From VFKU01 sp038916785 (GTDB lineage: Bacteria; Hydrogenedentota; Hydrogenedentia; Hydrogenedentales; GCA-2746185), in NCBI GenBank assembly GCA_038916785.1, contig JBCLBO010000001.1, forward strand, positions 70,092-134,091: a stretch of DNA of 64,000 nucleotides, written 5' to 3'. The translations under genes were made by a program, and so were the position numbers. Positions 26,095 to 34,213 of the stretch are shown here, piece by piece (the first letter of the stretch is position 1; the number at the start of each line of letters is the position of its first letter). The notes under the pieces are model-generated. The model was not told where the DNA came from and made no database searches. It saw nothing but the letters and a program-made list of their open reading frames with translations.

Positions 26095-27372
26095 ATGAAG
26101 CGCCTCAAACGAAACAAAGGTATCGCAACGATCTGGGCGGCCATCACCATGCTGGTGCTGATCGGTTTTACCGCCCTCGCCGTCGACATCGGCCTTGAGG
26201 TGTGGACCGCGCAGCAGTTGCAGATCGTGGCGGACGCGTCGGCCTTGGCCGGCGCGCATTTCGTGCGCACGGACCCAGTCAAGGCGCGCGACCAGGCGGT
26301 GTTGGTGGCGCTTTCCAACGTCGCCGGCGGCGTCAAAATCAAAGTCGACCGGAACGACGCCAACGCTCCCGGCGGTGATGTCGTGTTTGGCCGCTACGAC
26401 CGCACCAATAGCACCTTCGATCCCGCCGCTGTTTGGCCGAACGCGGTCAAGGTCACCGCGCGGCGCACCGCGGCCTCGCAGAACGGCGCGCTCGTTCTCC
26501 ACTTCGCACGGGTGCTGGGTTTCAACAGCGCCGACATACAGCGCGACGCCATCGCCATGCACGGTGGCGGCACCGGCACGGGCATGCTAATCCTGGGCAA
26601 CGGGGAATGTGCGCTCACGATCCGCGGCAATCCCACCGTCAATCTCTTCAACGGCGCGGTCCAGGTCAATTCAACGAACAGTTGCGGCACCTGTCTTTCG
26701 GGTAACCCGGAAATCCTGGCGTCCGAATTCAATTTGGTCGGCGGCTTCTGCTTGACCGGCGTCACCGAGGACGAAGTCCCGCCGCTGAACACAAATCAGC
26801 AGGCGATCGCGGATCCGCTTGCGGACCTGCCCGCGCCGCCGATCGGCGCTCCGAGAGTCCCGGGCACGATCTCCGGCGGCGGTATTAATAATTGGTTGCC
26901 CGGTTATTACCCCGGCGGTATCGACCTGACCGGAGGAACCCACACCCTCGCTCCCGGAATCTACATTCTTGGCGGCAAAGGAATGAACATCGGCGGTAGT
27001 ACGACATTCATGGCGGATGGCGTGATGTTCTACATCCTGGAGGGACCGGTCAATATCAGCTCGGGCACACTCCGGATCACGCCGCCGGACCCGGACCTTT
27101 ACAGCTACACCGGCGTGGACATTTACGAAAGCATCGCGATTTTCCAAGCGCGCACCAATACGGCTGCCGGCACGATCATCGGCACCGGGGATATGGATTT
27201 CCAGGGCACGTACTACTTCCCGAATAACAAGATCAATCTCGGCGGCACGACCAACCAGTTCGGCGACCAGTTTATCGCCTGGTCGGTCGAGATTTTCGGC
27301 AACGGCCTGATCGAGCTCGCCGCCGACGGCAGCATTCCCTCGCCGGGACGAAGGGTCTTCCTCGTGGAATAA
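26095..27372 (+). CDS. tadG: TadG-like protein with large beta-rich C-terminal region
   Basis: 425 residues. The N-terminus NKGIATIWAAITMLVLIGFT followed by ALAVDIGLEVWTAQQLQ is the TadE/TadG pseudopilin-like signal. In place of a von Willebrand A domain, the C-terminal 250 residues are Gly/Asn/Thr-rich and read like stacked beta strands (PGIYILGGKGMNIGGSTTF, MDFQGTYYFPNNKINLGG). It may be a pilus-tip or surface component. It is the last gene of the operon before a strong terminator. Confidence 0.8.
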   Translation: MKRLKRNKGIATIWAAITMLVLIGFTALAVDIGLEVWTAQQLQIVADASALAGAHFVRTDPVKARDQAVLVALSNVAGGVKIKVDRNDANAPGGDVVFGRYDRTNSTFDPAAVWPNAVKVTARRTAASQNGALVLHFARVLGFNSADIQRDAIAMHGGGTGTGMLILGNGECALTIRGNPTVNLFNGAVQVNSTNSCGTCLSGNPEILASEFNLVGGFCLTGVTEDEVPPLNTNQQAIADPLADLPAPPIGAPRVPGTISGGGINNWLPGYYPGGIDLTGGTHTLAPGIYILGGKGMNIGGSTTFMADGVMFYILEGPVNISSGTLRITPPDPDLYSYTGVDIYESIAIFQARTNTAAGTIIGTGDMDFQGTYYFPNNKINLGGTTNQFGDQFIAWSVEIFGNGLIELAADGSIPSPGRRVFLVE

Positions 27373-27441
27373 GCGTCGCCCTACATCGCCCTCAAAGCCG
27401 GTGGCCAATCAGCCCCCCTGAATATCCGCCGGCTTTATCCG

Positions 27442-27479
27442 AACGCGGCAGCACCCCCCCGCTGCCGCGTTCTTTTTTT
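27442..27479 (+). terminator. Rho-independent terminator of the Tad operon
   Basis: Perfect 11-bp stem AACGCGGCAGC / GCTGCCGCGTT with an ACCCCCCC loop, followed directly by C and seven T. It lies 70 bp after the tadG-like stop. Confidence 0.92.
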
Positions 27480-27752
27480 GCTGTAAGTCTAAAGCCCTCT
27501 AACAAATCCCAACCCTCGTAGCATGGGCGGCTCGTCCATGCGGGTGCCCGGCAATCGAATCGGACAAAGTGAGAAGCGTTTAATCTCGCAAATCTTGTAA
27601 ATCCCGTAAATCCTGTCCGCCCTTGTTCGCGGCCGCGGGAAGACCGTTTTCGTTGTGCAGCCTCCGGCGATGGCCGGTGGTGAACTCAGAATGACGAGTT
27701 AGGCGAGGCCTCCAACACGAATCGGAAGTGTCTCGGAATTATGAGAGGCCAT
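27480..27752. other. Intergenic stretch with repeat fragments
   Basis: No gene supported. It holds degenerate short units of the AATCCTGTAAATCC type (27588-27622) and copy 2 of the CTCCGGCGATGGCC family (27662-27695, plus strand). Confidence 0.55.
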
Positions 27753-27978
27753 TCAGGTAGCGACTTTCTTGTCCTGACTAAAGGTGAGCCGGTTGCCGAA
27801 GGGATCCGACGACTTCCATCTCTGTCGTTCCCCAGGGCTGATCGCAGATGCCGGGATTCATGTTTGGATTGGGCCGCGAGCGCAACTCACGATGGAGCGC
27901 GTGTACATCGTCGGTGACGATGTACACGCGCGCGCCCGGCGTGCAGTCGCCCCAATGCTCGGTGAGGTGAAGGATCGC
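27753..27978 (-). pseudogene. Remnant of a VOC/glyoxalase-family gene
   Basis: The minus strand reads LHLTEHWGDCTPGARVYIV, then QPWGTTEMEVV, and, after one extra base near 27806-27810, DPFGNRLTFSQDKK before a stop at 27753-27755. These are the conserved C-terminal blocks of small glyoxalase/bleomycin-resistance proteins. Two stops stand directly upstream in the same frame, so the N-terminal half is lost. The plus-strand frame over it is a shadow. Confidence 0.8.
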
Positions 27979-28098
27979 CTATCATGCCTCGCCAATGTGC
28001 CGGCCGCTCCGCCGCCCGCTTTCTAGCGTGAGGCCGCAGCGTGCCCGCGCCCCGGTCCGGCACGACTTGAATTGTGGCCTTGCGCTATTATTCGGCCC

Positions 28099-29496
28099 AT
28101 GGCCCCTGCACACACGCCCGACACCACTGCGCGCGCGCATGCGGCGCTGGCCGACGCGATCGGCGCGCAGCGCATCTCCGCGTCGAGCGGCGACCGCGAA
28201 CAGCACGCGCGTGATCAATCGACGCTGCCGGCGCGGATGCCCGACCTCGTCGTGTGGCCGGAGACGACCGAAGACGTCAGCGCCGTGTTGCGCTACGCGA
28301 ATGAGCACGGGATTCCCGTCGTCGCCTGGGGCGCGGGCACGAGCCTGGAAGGCAATCCCATTCCCGTGCGCGGCGGAATTGTGCTCGACTTCCAGCGCAT
28401 GGACCGCGTCGTAGCCGTCCACGCGCAGGACTTCCAGGTCACGGTCCAGCCGGGCGTGCTCTACAAGGACCTCAACCGCGACCTCGGCAAGCAGGGCCTC
28501 TTCTTCGCGCCCGATCCCGGCGCGAACGCCAGCATCGGCGGCATGATTGCGAACAACGCCGCCGGCATCCGCACGGTGAAGTACGGCGCGACGCGCGACA
28601 ACGTCCTCGCGCTCGAAGTCGTCCTCGCCGACGGCACCATCGTCCGCACCGGCTCGCGCTCGGTGAAGCAGTCCGCCGGATACGACCTCACGCACCTGAT
28701 CGTCGGCTCCGAGGGCACCCTCGCCATCGTCACCGAGGCCACGCTCAAGCTCGTGCCGATCCCCGAGCACTTCAGCGCGATCGTCGCCGCGTTTCCCTCC
28801 GTCGAGAATGCCGTCGAGGCGGTCTACGCCGTCATGGCTTCCGGCCTCGAGCCCGGCGCGATGGAACTCGTTGACACCTCCGGCATCCTGATGATGAACA
28901 AGGACGAGGGCATGCACTTCCCCGAACTGCCGCACATCTTCATGGAGTTCAGCGGCCCCGACGCCTCCGGCGTGAAGTCACGCACGGAAGCCGCCGAGGC
29001 CTGCTGCCGCGAGAACCAGTGCGTGCAGCTCGCCGCCGGCCTCGACCGCGAATCGCGCCAACGGCTCTGGGACGCGCGCCACCACTTCTACGAAATCCTA
29101 ATCCGCAACCACCCCGGCCAGGGCCGCTACGTCGCCGACGTCGCCGTCCCCATCTCCCACCTGCCCGAGCTCATCCGCCGCACGCGCGTCATCCTCGACG
29201 AAGTCGGCATCGAAGGCCAGATCATCGGCCACGCCGGCGACGGCAACCTCCACGTCACGCTCTTCTACCCAATGGAAGACGCCGCCGCAGCAGCCCGCGC
29301 CAAAGAAACCAACACCCGCCTAGTCCAGGCCGCCCTCGACCTCGACGGCACCTGCACCGGCGAACACGGCGTAGGCATCGGCAAAATGCACGTAATGCAG
29401 CGCGAACACGGCGACACCGGCCTCGCCCTAATGAAAGCCATCAAGCAAACGATGGACCCGAAGGGCATCCTCAACCCGGGGAAAGTACTGCCGTAG
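28099..29496 (+). CDS. FAD-linked oxidase (glycolate/D-lactate dehydrogenase, GlcD type)
   Basis: About 465 residues from the ATG at 28099. The PCMH-type FAD domain contains PDLVVWPETTEDVSAVLRYA, WGAGTSLEGN and DPGANASIGGMIANNAAG. The C-terminal domain has GHAGDGNLHVTLFYP, with the metal-site His residues, and CTGEHGVGIGK. It would oxidise a 2-hydroxy acid, passing electrons to the respiratory chain. No GlcE/GlcF partner is adjacent. It is monocistronic in this window. Confidence 0.92.
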   Translation: MAPAHTPDTTARAHAALADAIGAQRISASSGDREQHARDQSTLPARMPDLVVWPETTEDVSAVLRYANEHGIPVVAWGAGTSLEGNPIPVRGGIVLDFQRMDRVVAVHAQDFQVTVQPGVLYKDLNRDLGKQGLFFAPDPGANASIGGMIANNAAGIRTVKYGATRDNVLALEVVLADGTIVRTGSRSVKQSAGYDLTHLIVGSEGTLAIVTEATLKLVPIPEHFSAIVAAFPSVENAVEAVYAVMASGLEPGAMELVDTSGILMMNKDEGMHFPELPHIFMEFSGPDASGVKSRTEAAEACCRENQCVQLAAGLDRESRQRLWDARHHFYEILIRNHPGQGRYVADVAVPISHLPELIRRTRVILDEVGIEGQIIGHAGDGNLHVTLFYPMEDAAAAARAKETNTRLVQAALDLDGTCTGEHGVGIGKMHVMQREHGDTGLALMKAIKQTMDPKGILNPGKVLP

Positions 29497-29852
29497 AGCA
29501 CTTTAGCCACGGATAAGTACGGATTGGACGGATTGCCACCCCACGAACTGCTGGAACTGAACGCCAGTCGTGGACGGGATTCGGCCGTAGAAACCTCCTA
29601 CATAGATGCGCAGTCTGTTGCCCTCGGGTCGGCGCGGAAACCGGGGAAAACTCTCGGTGCGAAACAAGGTCTTGGAGTGGACCTCACGGACGAAGCGGAC
29701 TTCGTTGGGAAGAGCGGGTGCGAGACAAGGGTCCTTTGCTTGTCAGTACTGGGAAAATTTCGACGAAAGTGCAACAGGACGTGGCGTGTCTGCGCAAGCG
29801 AACACGGTAAGATTTGACAGGGAACTGTCAGCGCCGTATCCTCCACCTCAAT
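29497..29852. other. Intergenic region upstream of the five-paralog operon
   Basis: No convincing gene. A 97-codon frame at 29524-29817 lacks protein-like composition and a ribosome site. The promoter and operator of the next operon lie at its right end. Confidence 0.55.
29814..29842 (+). promoter_or_regulatory. Sigma-70 promoter with palindromic operator, near-leaderless
   Basis: TTGACA (29814-29819), a 17-bp spacer and TATCCT (29837-29842). A perfect palindrome TGACAG-GGAA-CTGTCA (29815-29830) overlaps the -35 box. The first start codon (29853) is only 10 bases after the -10 box and has no Shine-Dalgarno sequence, so the message is probably leaderless. A DNA-binding product of the operon could repress here (inference). 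Confidence 0.65.
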
Positions 29853-30185
29853 ATGACTGAGAATACTGAAATCTTAAAGGAAATCCGCGATCTTCTACGA
29901 CTGATGGCCGAGCCTGTGCTCGCGAAGCGCGATGAACGACTTCGGTCATCGCTTCACGAGGTCATAGGAAAGAGTAAACAGAAAGCCCAGGCGGTCGTTC
30001 TCATGGACGGGATGCGCTCACAAGCTGCCATTCGAAAGGACTGCGGGATCGACGATGGAAATTTGAGCCGCTTGGTCAAGGCATTGCGCGCGGCGGAATT
30101 GATCGGTTCAGACAACAAACACCCTAAATTGGTGTTTCCCGTGCCTGCGAATCTCCCCGATACTGTTTCTAAGGATAAAGGATGA
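29853..30185 (+). CDS. Small winged-helix-like protein, paralog A
   Basis: 110 residues, function unknown. It has an N-terminal amphipathic helix (ILKEIRDLLRLMAEPVLAKR) and a conserved VVLMDGMRSQAAI. A helix-turn-helix-like part follows (KDCGIDDGNLSRLVKALRAAELI), then a short beta tail (HPKLVFPVP). The same plan recurs in the next four genes. The stop overlaps the next start (ATGA). The codon and base mix is AT-richer than the genes on either side. It is likely a sequence-specific DNA-binding protein; MarR-like families are the nearest general resemblance. Confidence 0.75.
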   Translation: MTENTEILKEIRDLLRLMAEPVLAKRDERLRSSLHEVIGKSKQKAQAVVLMDGMRSQAAIRKDCGIDDGNLSRLVKALRAAELIGSDNKHPKLVFPVPANLPDTVSKDKG

Positions 30186-30529
30186 GCGCCGAATCCGCAC
30201 AAATGATGCGCGTATTAACAGAGATGCGCGATCTTCTCCGTCTGATCGCTGAGCCAGCTATCGCCGAGCGCGATGAGAAACTACGAAAAAAATTGCGCGA
30301 TATTGCCGGAAGTGCAACGGGGAAAAAGGCGAAGGCCATTCTTATGATGGATGGTACAAGGAATCAGGCAGGGATCGTCAGCGAGTGTGGAATAAACCAG
30401 GGCGATCTGAGCCAGTTGGTGAAAAAGTTAAAGGCTGCGGAACTACTGGCAGGCGGTCCCAAACAGCCACAACTCGTTATTTCAATTCCCATAAATTTCT
30501 TCGAACAGAAAGAGAACTCTGATGAGTGA
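30182..30529 (+). CDS. Small winged-helix-like protein, paralog B
   Basis: 115 residues. It aligns along its whole length with paralog A: EMRDLLRLIAEPAIAERDEK, ILMMDGTRNQAGI, NQGDLSQLVKKLKAAELL and the tail PQLVISIPINFF. It starts in the stop of A and ends eight bases into C. Residues predicted to face DNA differ from A, so binding specificity may differ. Function unknown. Confidence 0.75.
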   Translation: MSAESAQMMRVLTEMRDLLRLIAEPAIAERDEKLRKKLRDIAGSATGKKAKAILMMDGTRNQAGIVSECGINQGDLSQLVKKLKAAELLAGGPKQPQLVISIPINFFEQKENSDE

Positions 30530-30863
30530 CGATTCCAGCGAACTCCTGGAGACTGTCCGTAAGATTTACGGATTATTGGAACTGCTCGCAGAAGAAAAGA
30601 TTGCTCAGTGCGATGCCAAGCAGCGCGCCGAACTTCGCGAGATCGTCGGATCCAGCAAGCCCAAACAAAAATCAATCTTCCTAATGGATGGCACGCGGAA
30701 TCAGAAACAAATCCACGAAAAGACATCAGTCAATCGGGGCCATTTGAGCACGATGGTTGGAAAACTACACAAAGCAAAGTTGCTTGTTGGTGACACAGCT
30801 AAACCTCATTTGGCCATTTCGATACCCTCTACATTTTTTGAAGCCAATGCAAAAACAGAGTGA
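30522..30863 (+). CDS. Small winged-helix-like protein, paralog C
   Basis: 113 residues, the third member: KIYGLLELLAEEKIAQCDAK, IFLMDGTRNQKQI, NRGHLSTMVGKLHKAKLLVG and PHLAISIPSTFF. It shares the MDGTRNQ block exactly with B. Overlaps B by eight bases. The 27-codon start frame of the next paralog overlaps its end. Confidence 0.75.
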   Translation: MSDDSSELLETVRKIYGLLELLAEEKIAQCDAKQRAELREIVGSSKPKQKSIFLMDGTRNQKQIHEKTSVNRGHLSTMVGKLHKAKLLVGDTAKPHLAISIPSTFFEANAKTE

Positions 30864-31193
30864 CGACAAGCTGTTGGAAGTACTAGTCGAAATTCGCAAC
30901 TGGATTCGCGTGGCGGCGCACGTCCGGTGAAGACTTTGCTCGAAGCAGCGCTTCCCGACTCGAAATCGCGCATGGCATACCAGATGCTCGACGGCGGCGT
31001 GTCAATGGACCAAGTGCGCATCGCTTGCAAGTTGAGCCCGAACGCTTTAGTCGCCATGGCGAACCGCTGCGCCTCAATGGGCCTAATGGAGATCAACCAC
31101 GACAACGACAAGAAGCGCCTTAGGCTCTTCGACTTGGCCGATTTTGGTCTAGTTGGTCTTAGCGAGTCGACTAAATCAGGAGAGAAGTCGTGA
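30847..31193 (+). pseudogene. Paralog D, split by a frame change at 30927-30930
   Basis: The ATG at 30847 gives 27 residues with the usual N-terminal helix (LLEVLVEIRNWIRVAAH) and then TGA at 30928-30930. The rest of the domain continues in the -1 frame from a GTG at 30927 (GTGA overlap): VKTLLEAALPDSKSRMAYQM, LDGGVSMDQVRIACKLSPNA and MGLMEI, 88 residues. Together they match the A-C plan. It may be a one-base mutation, two coupled genes, or programmed frameshifting. No classical slippery heptamer is seen. The longer piece ends in GTGA overlap with E. Confidence 0.65.
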
Positions 31194-31588
31194 GCGACAA
31201 GCGACTCAAGAAGGATGCGGTCGAGGTCTCGTCACAACCGATTCTAGATGAGCTTGTCGCAATCAAAGATCGTTTGAACGCCATCGAGACGATTCAGAGT
31301 ATCTCCAACGCGTCAGTTGTGAGAAAATATGTTGAAGAGCACCTTAAGACAAAGGACGCGAGAAAAATAATGACTGAATGCGAAACACCTCGAACTCGCT
31401 CCCATTTGCAAACGCATTTCGCTTATAAAAGTGGTCCAGCTCTTGATTATCACCTAAAGCCGCTACGTGAAGCCGACCTATTGCGTCAGGCGATTGAAGA
31501 GCATGGCACCATCGTTTTTGAGTGGAGTAATCTCTTTCGGCGGCTTCCGAAATCTGCGATCAAGGGTATTCTCGCCGGTGGCAATTGA
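31190..31588 (+). CDS. Small winged-helix-like protein, paralog E
   Basis: 132 residues from the GTG at 31190, which overlaps the D stop. It is the most diverged member: a longer N-terminus, the helix ILDELVAIKDRLNAIETIQ, then RKIMTECETPRTRSHLQTHF and SGPALDYHLKPLREADLLRQ in the place of the HTH, and a tail TIVFEWSNLFRRLP. It ends 24 bp before the HNH gene. Function unknown. Confidence 0.7.
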   Translation: MSDKRLKKDAVEVSSQPILDELVAIKDRLNAIETIQSISNASVVRKYVEEHLKTKDARKIMTECETPRTRSHLQTHFAYKSGPALDYHLKPLREADLLRQAIEEHGTIVFEWSNLFRRLPKSAIKGILAGGN

Positions 31589-31612
31589 TTCCTGACATCC
31601 GAGCCCGTAGCT

Positions 31613-32170
31613 ATGGCCAATAAGAAGGCTGAATCGAAACCAAGCGAGCGTAAGAAACTTCCTGTCAAAACGCGCGATCTACTTCTAACCGAATGCGGCT
31701 ACCGTTGCGCAGTGCCTACTTGCCGGAACATCCTCGCTTTGGACATGCATCACATCTGGGAAGTGCAAGCAGGCGGCCCTGACGACCCGTCAAATCTTAT
31801 TGCGCTGTGCTCATACTGTCATGACATGTACCATCGCGGCAATATCACTGCCGAATCCGTTTACACTTACAAGGCGATGCTAGTCGCTATTTCGCGAGCA
31901 TTCGATATTGATGCCATCGATAGATTGTTGTTCCTGGATTTATGCGCGGAGGACTTACTAGTGGTATCTGGCGACGGTCTGCTGCACTTCGGGCGTCTAA
32001 TCGCGGCTGGACTGGCGACCTTTCAGCAAAAGGCGAACAACAACTGGCAGATCGTGACCTACACCGTGAACATTTCAGACAAGGGTCACCAAATCATTGA
32101 CGCTTGGAAACAGGGCGATCGCACGCGACTGAAAACTGTGATGGGCGGGCCGGTGCCGGGCGGGGGTTAA
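31613..32170 (+). CDS. HNH endonuclease-like protein
   Basis: 185 residues. The HNH core is at about 27-75: ECGYRCAVPTC gives the first Cys pair, LDMHHIWEV the catalytic His pair (46-47), PSNLIALCSYCHDMYH the Asn61 and the second Cys pair with His70/His74. So a zinc-bound, metal-dependent nuclease is expected. The C-terminal 100 residues (FDIDAIDRLLFLDLCAEDLL; NNWQIVTYTVNISDKGHQII) are not recognised; the last block resembles a winged-helix output and could read the same DNA as the small paralogs. It closes the operon and is a plausible effector nuclease, by inference from context. Confidence 0.82.
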   Translation: MANKKAESKPSERKKLPVKTRDLLLTECGYRCAVPTCRNILALDMHHIWEVQAGGPDDPSNLIALCSYCHDMYHRGNITAESVYTYKAMLVAISRAFDIDAIDRLLFLDLCAEDLLVVSGDGLLHFGRLIAAGLATFQQKANNNWQIVTYTVNISDKGHQIIDAWKQGDRTRLKTVMGGPVPGGG

Positions 32171-32277
32171 CCTGTGTATCTGGGAAGACGCTAACCCGGG
32201 TCTGAAAGATCATCAAGCGGGCCGCTAGCTACAGCCGGCGCATGTGAACTGCAGTGTCGGGCCGATGGAGAGAGGTC

Positions 32278-32693
32278 ATGAAACGCACTTGGACGATCAT
32301 CGGTGTACGCGACGTGCCGCGTAGCTTCAACTGGTATCAGTTGCTCTTCGGCCAGCCTGAGACACCACCGGGCCATACCTACTTTGGTCAGATCCTCGAT
32401 TCGGATGGAACGGTCTTGCTCTGTCTTCACCAATGGGGCGCGCACGAGCACCCGTCGTTGATGATCCCAGATGCGGCGACGCCCGGCAACGGGCTCCTCT
32501 TGTTCTTTCGTGTCGACGATTTCGATAGGGCCCTGAAACGGGACGCGCGCTCGTCGCCCGGTTCGAAGAGGAGCGGCACGTGAACCCGAATACTCGAACG
32601 CAGGAGTTCTCACTCCGGGATCCAGACGGATATTACGTCACCATCAGCGCGTTCTCTTCGCTCGAATTAGAGGGCCCCGGGACGCCGGCCTAA
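32278..32693 (+). pseudogene. VOC/glyoxalase-family gene with a frameshift
   Basis: The ATG at 32278 gives RTWTIIGVRDVPRSFNWYQL and FFRVDDFDRALKR. The family pattern then continues in another frame from about 32547 (ALVARFEEERHVNPNTRTQE, then FSLRDPDGYYVTISAF) to a stop at 32691-32693. One missing base near 32540-32550 explains it. Otherwise it is full length for a single-domain member. Either a recent mutation or a sequencing error. Confidence 0.8.
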
Positions 32694-32749
32694 CAAACGC
32701 ATGCAGTCGACCCATAAAGTGTAGATCGCATTATGGAGCACCCTGTGCC

Positions 32750-32839
32750 ATGGTCTTTATCGACACATCCAAACTAAAAATCATCGAGCGCAAGCCCGGC
32801 TGGTTCGGCCGCTATTTCCATTCGTCGAACATAACCTGA
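32750..32839 (+). pseudogene. Truncated cupin gene, copy 1
   Basis: 29 codons reading MVFIDTSKLKIIERKPGW and then FGRYFHSSNIT before a stop. This is the start of a small cupin protein family whose metal-binding barrel is missing here. A second copy at 34214 is roughly 90% identical at DNA level. Confidence 0.65.
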
Positions 32840-32847
32840 GCGCCGTA

Positions 32848-34017
32848 TCAAAAAAGATCAACGGTGCCCGACGCGACCTCGCCCCACGGAACAATCTCGA
32901 TGGCGGAAGATAGTCGTCGGCGCTCTTGCGACATTGAAATCACGATACCCCGGCGTAATCCCAAGTCCTTCATGCAGCTTTGCAAGCCTGCCACATCGTA
33001 TTGATTCACCGTCGTGCTTAGCTTGATCTCGATGGCTAAGACCCTCCGCCCGTCGACCACCAGCAAATCGACCTCCGCACCTGCCTGGGTGCGCCAGAAA
33101 TAAAACTCCGGCCGGACCAAGCTGCGCGTGGCGAGGCTGATAATTTCCTCGATGACCAAGCCCTCGAACGACGCGCCACGCTTGGGCCAGGTCTTCAGTT
33201 CGTCCGGGCGGCGCAGGCCCGCCAGGAAATGCAGCAGGCCGCTGTCGCGTACGTAGAGTTTGGGGCTCTTCGTCAAGCGCTTCTGCACATTGGCGAAATA
33301 CGGCTGAAGACGCCGGATCATGTACGCGCCTTCAAGCACATCCAGGTCGTGCGATACCGTGGGCGATGTGACGGTCAGCGATCGCGCGAGGTCGGAGACG
33401 TTCAACAAATTCCCATGGACGTGTGTGAGCATCGTCCACAGTCTGCGGAGTCGCCGCTGCGGAAGCCCAAGACCGAGCGCGGGAAGGTCCCGCTCCAGAA
33501 ACGTCGATACGTACGCGCCAAACCACTCCTGACGTGCACGCGCGTTGCGCAGTGCGTGAATGGGAGGGTACCCGCCCCAGAACCAGCGGTCCGCCGCGTG
33601 CCGGGTTTTCGTCAATTCCATGGACGTAAACGGAGTAAGTTCAAGCAGCGCGATGCGACCCGCAAGCGTCTCTGACACGGACCGCATGAGTTCCGGGCTG
33701 GCGGATCCAAGCAGGACAAACCGGCCCTTCCGCGCCGACCGATCGATCATGTGGCGCAACACCGGGAAGACTTCAGGCAGGCGTTGCGCCTCATCAAGTA
33801 TCACTTTGCTCGAATGTTCGTCGAGAAATCCTTCGAGATCGGCCTCCAAAAGCGCTACGTCGGAGGGCCGCTCGAGATCAAGATATGTCCAGTCCGGAAG
33901 TGCGTGGCGCACGAGTGTGCTCTTCCCGCACTGGCGCGGACCCAGCAGAAGCACCGCCGGGAAGTCGCGCAGTAGCTGGCGAAGGCGATCGACCTGATAT
34001 CGGGAGATGTATCGCAT
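32848..34017 (-). CDS. AAA ATPase with DUF4143 domain
   Basis: 389 residues. The AAA_14 part has Walker A LLGPRQCGKSTLV (24-36), Walker B KVILDEAQRLPE and sensor FVLLGSASPEL. A winged-helix-like segment lies in the middle (LLNVSDLARSLTVTSPTVSH). The C-terminal DUF4143 nuclease-like fold has AGAEVDLLVVDGRRVLAIEIK, with the restriction-endonuclease-type D-x(n)-E-x-K residues. Such genes are common in mobile or stress-linked loci, and their role is unresolved. It lies between two truncated copies of a cupin gene. Confidence 0.88.
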   Translation of the reverse strand: MRYISRYQVDRLRQLLRDFPAVLLLGPRQCGKSTLVRHALPDWTYLDLERPSDVALLEADLEGFLDEHSSKVILDEAQRLPEVFPVLRHMIDRSARKGRFVLLGSASPELMRSVSETLAGRIALLELTPFTSMELTKTRHAADRWFWGGYPPIHALRNARARQEWFGAYVSTFLERDLPALGLGLPQRRLRRLWTMLTHVHGNLLNVSDLARSLTVTSPTVSHDLDVLEGAYMIRRLQPYFANVQKRLTKSPKLYVRDSGLLHFLAGLRRPDELKTWPKRGASFEGLVIEEIISLATRSLVRPEFYFWRTQAGAEVDLLVVDGRRVLAIEIKLSTTVNQYDVAGLQSCMKDLGLRRGIVISMSQERRRLSSAIEIVPWGEVASGTVDLF

Positions 34018-34059
34018 ACCTTGTATTATTATACATTAACTTTTAAAATGCAAGGTATG
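34015..34059 (-). promoter_or_regulatory. Promoter of the DUF4143 ATPase inside an inverted repeat
   Basis: On the minus strand a TATAAT (34033-34028) stands 10 bases before the ATG, so the transcript is nearly leaderless. The segment is bounded by CATACCTTG (34015-34023) and CAAGGTATG (34051-34059), a perfect 9-bp inverted repeat that includes the start codon. Confidence 0.55.
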
Positions 34060-34072
34060 TTTTTGGCGAGAG

Positions 34073-34113
34073 AACCTTGAAATTCCGAGGGCGACCTTCG
34101 AATTTTCAAGGTT
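34073..34113. repeat. AACCTTGAAAT hairpin, copy 1
   Basis: AACCTTGAAATTCCGAGG pairs imperfectly with CCTTCGAATTTTCAAGGTT. A related hairpin at 34340-34380 has the same ends. The two flank the second cupin fragment. Confidence 0.65.
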
Positions 34114-34213
34114 CACAAGTACCCACTAACGGCGGCAAACCCTCTATTTCGGTCGACTTTCAGAGAGGCGCGGCACTGTATATGTTGTAGACCGGCGTAC
34201 GGAGCTCTGCCGC

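Noticed and set aside
29524..29817. A 97-codon frame before the five-paralog operon
   Set aside because: No ribosome site, no recognisable pattern and it ends in the promoter region; probably noncoding.
32688..32718. GCCTAACAAACGCATGCAGTC looks like the left half of an integron attC site after the VOC gene
   Set aside because: No matching right half (GTTAG with complementary arm) follows, and there is no integrase gene; too weak to report as a feature.
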